This document shows, one piece after another, positions 63,034 through 64,000 of a stretch of 64,000 bases of DNA. This stretch comes from JAPOUP01 sp965221405. Its GTDB lineage: Bacteria; Pseudomonadota; Alphaproteobacteria; Rhodobacterales; Rhodobacteraceae. The stretch spans positions 2,790,001 through 2,854,000 of the forward strand of contig CBDCSE010000002.1 of the NCBI GenBank assembly GCA_965221405.1. Reading direction: 5' to 3'. Position numbers and translations under genes: made by a program. The stretch's first letter is position 1; the number at the start of each line of letters is the position of its first letter. The notes under the pieces were generated by a model. That model had not been told where the DNA came from, searched no databases, and was given only the letters and a program-made list of their open reading frames with translations.

Positions 63034-63822
63034 ATGAGAGACCTCGTCAAAGGCAAGCGTATTGTCGTCACCGGTTCATCGTCGGGTATTGGCTGGGAAA
63101 CCGCGCGCATACTGTCCGGACAGGGAGCGGAGGTTCTCGGCGTGGACCTCAACAAGAACTTCGACCACGTCGAAGAGTTCTACCGTGCCGACCTGTCGGA
63201 CGGGGCAACCATTGACGCGCTGGTGGACGTGTTGCCTGACGGGATCGACGGGCTGGTCAACAACGCTGGCTTGCCGCCGACACAGCCGGCCAGCCTGCTG
63301 CTGAAAGTCAACCTGATCGGGCTGAAGCACCTTACGTTAGGGCTGATCCCGAAACTCAACGATAGCGCCAGCATCGTGAATGTCGCTTCGCTTGCCGGGT
63401 TCGGCTGGCCGGAAGCGGTCGATGCGATCAAGGCGTCTGATACGCTGGGCTTTCACAACGTGGACGACTTCATCGAACGCTGGAAAGTTTCGAGCGAGGG
63501 CGGCCGCAGCTACTTCTTCTCCAAGGAAGCGCTGATCGTCTGGACGATGCGGAACCGCTGGACGTGGCGCGACCGAGGTATCCGCATGAACGCGGTCAGT
63601 CCCGGACCTGTGGACACCCCAATCCTCGGGGACTTTCTGCAGACGCTTGGGGCGCGGGCCGAAGAGGATCGAAAGGTCATGGATCGGCCCGGCACCACTG
63701 AGGACATCGCCCCGGTCATCATGTTCCTGCTTTCGGATATGACGAGCTGGATCAGGGGCACGAACATCCCCACCGACGGGGGCATGTCGTCCAATATCCT
63801 GTGCGGCAGGCACGGTCTATAG
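63034..63822 (+). CDS. Short-chain dehydrogenase, coniferyl-alcohol dehydrogenase (CalA)-like
   Basis: 262 residues. Classical SDR motifs: TGSSSGIG (13-20), NNAG in LVNNAGLPP and YFFSKEAL (Y-x3-K), plus RMNAVSPGPVDTPILGDFL. The overall pattern, including FSKEALIVW and PTDGGMSSN, resembles CalA of Pseudomonas, which oxidises coniferyl alcohol. Substrate is inferred from homology and cluster. Starts at ATG 63034 four bases after the ALDH stop. Confidence 0.85.
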   Translation: MRDLVKGKRIVVTGSSSGIGWETARILSGQGAEVLGVDLNKNFDHVEEFYRADLSDGATIDALVDVLPDGIDGLVNNAGLPPTQPASLLLKVNLIGLKHLTLGLIPKLNDSASIVNVASLAGFGWPEAVDAIKASDTLGFHNVDDFIERWKVSSEGGRSYFFSKEALIVWTMRNRWTWRDRGIRMNAVSPGPVDTPILGDFLQTLGARAEEDRKVMDRPGTTEDIAPVIMFLLSDMTSWIRGTNIPTDGGMSSNILCGRHGL

Positions 63823-63835
63823 AGGAGAAGGGAAG

Positions 63836-64000
63836 ATGGGCATGTTAGGCTGGATCATTCTCGCGGCCGTCGTTCTTGGGGTCGTCATCGGATTGGCGGC
63901 GTGGTGGTACAGGCGCGCGACGAACGAGGTCTCCCTCCTGCGCACAGGCATTGGCGGGCGACGCGTCGTGATTGACGGTGGGGTTCTGGCGATCCCCCAC
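63836..64000 (+). CDS. Flotillin-like SPFH protein, 3' part outside the window
   Basis: First 55 residues only: a single N-terminal membrane helix (WIILAAVVLGVVIGLAAWWY), then RRATNEVSLLRTGIGGRRVV and IDGGVLAIPH, the usual start of flotillin/YqiK-type SPFH proteins (scaffolds of membrane microdomains). Strong ribosome binding site GAGGAGAAGGGAAG directly upstream. Its placement after the Liv/ALDH/SDR genes does not by itself show a functional link. Confidence 0.75.
   Translation, partial: MGMLGWIILAAVVLGVVIGLAAWWYRRATNEVSLLRTGIGGRRVVIDGGVLAIPH

Overview
The window reads as about 64 kb of a high-GC alphaproteobacterial chromosome, most like the Rhodobacterales or near relatives. The evidence is the leuS-lptE-holA order, DUF2794 and DUF6525 proteins, a yfgM-like/bamB/der operon, MurC-MurG-FtsW and a waaA-type Kdo transferase, with many ATGA/TGATG overlaps and GTG or TTG starts. 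The taxon is an inference from gene content; there is no rRNA gene here.

Layout. 1-3.8 kb: 3' part of leuS, then lptE and holA. 4.0-6.4 kb: a secreted beta-helix-like protein behind a C12 tract, then an ISKra4-like remnant. 6.4-13.7 kb: Rrf2 regulator diverging from a zigA-DUF1826-DUF6525 operon that runs into a nickel/peptide-type ABC importer, probably one metal-homeostasis unit. 14.5-20.2 kb: a nucleotidyltransferase-HEPN fusion, DUF2794, an NlpC/P60 peptidase with an M17 aminopeptidase, an SRPBCC protein and asd. 20.5-25.9 kb: a small secreted protein, then tctCBA with atuA and DUF4387. 26.3-30.9 kb: a Rossmann/SAF oxidoreductase convergent with a TRAP transporter. 31.6-35.1 kb: der, bamB and a yfgM-like gene.

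35.4-46.7 kb is a decayed accessory island. It holds a MobF/TrwC relaxase pseudogene, a DUF4338 gene, an AbiEii-type toxin pair, IS4 and ISKra4 remnants, an antitoxin with a truncated toxin, a secreted Calx-beta-like gene carrying a C26 tract inside its 5' coding region, a coiled-coil membrane protein, a TrbB-TrbC in-frame fusion, an Xre-RES toxin-antitoxin pair and a frameshifted gene of a conserved family. These are traces of a conjugative element that has lost most of its genes.

46.9-64 kb: an AT-rich element with inverted repeats, a polytopic membrane protein, tRNA-Gly(CCC), murC-murG-ftsW, waaA, a higBA pair with a frameshifted toxin, and a complete Liv ABC transporter followed by an aldehyde dehydrogenase, a coniferyl-alcohol-dehydrogenase-like SDR and the start of a flotillin-like gene. 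The last set looks like uptake and oxidation of an aromatic alcohol or aldehyde.

The most interesting signal is the pair of loci at 4.8-4.9 kb and 41.8 kb. Each has a start codon with a good ribosome binding site, then a long C tract a few codons in, then a signal peptide and a secreted protein that is out of frame at the tract length shown. This is the architecture expected of slipped-strand phase-variable surface or secreted proteins. Homopolymer sequencing error is the main alternative.
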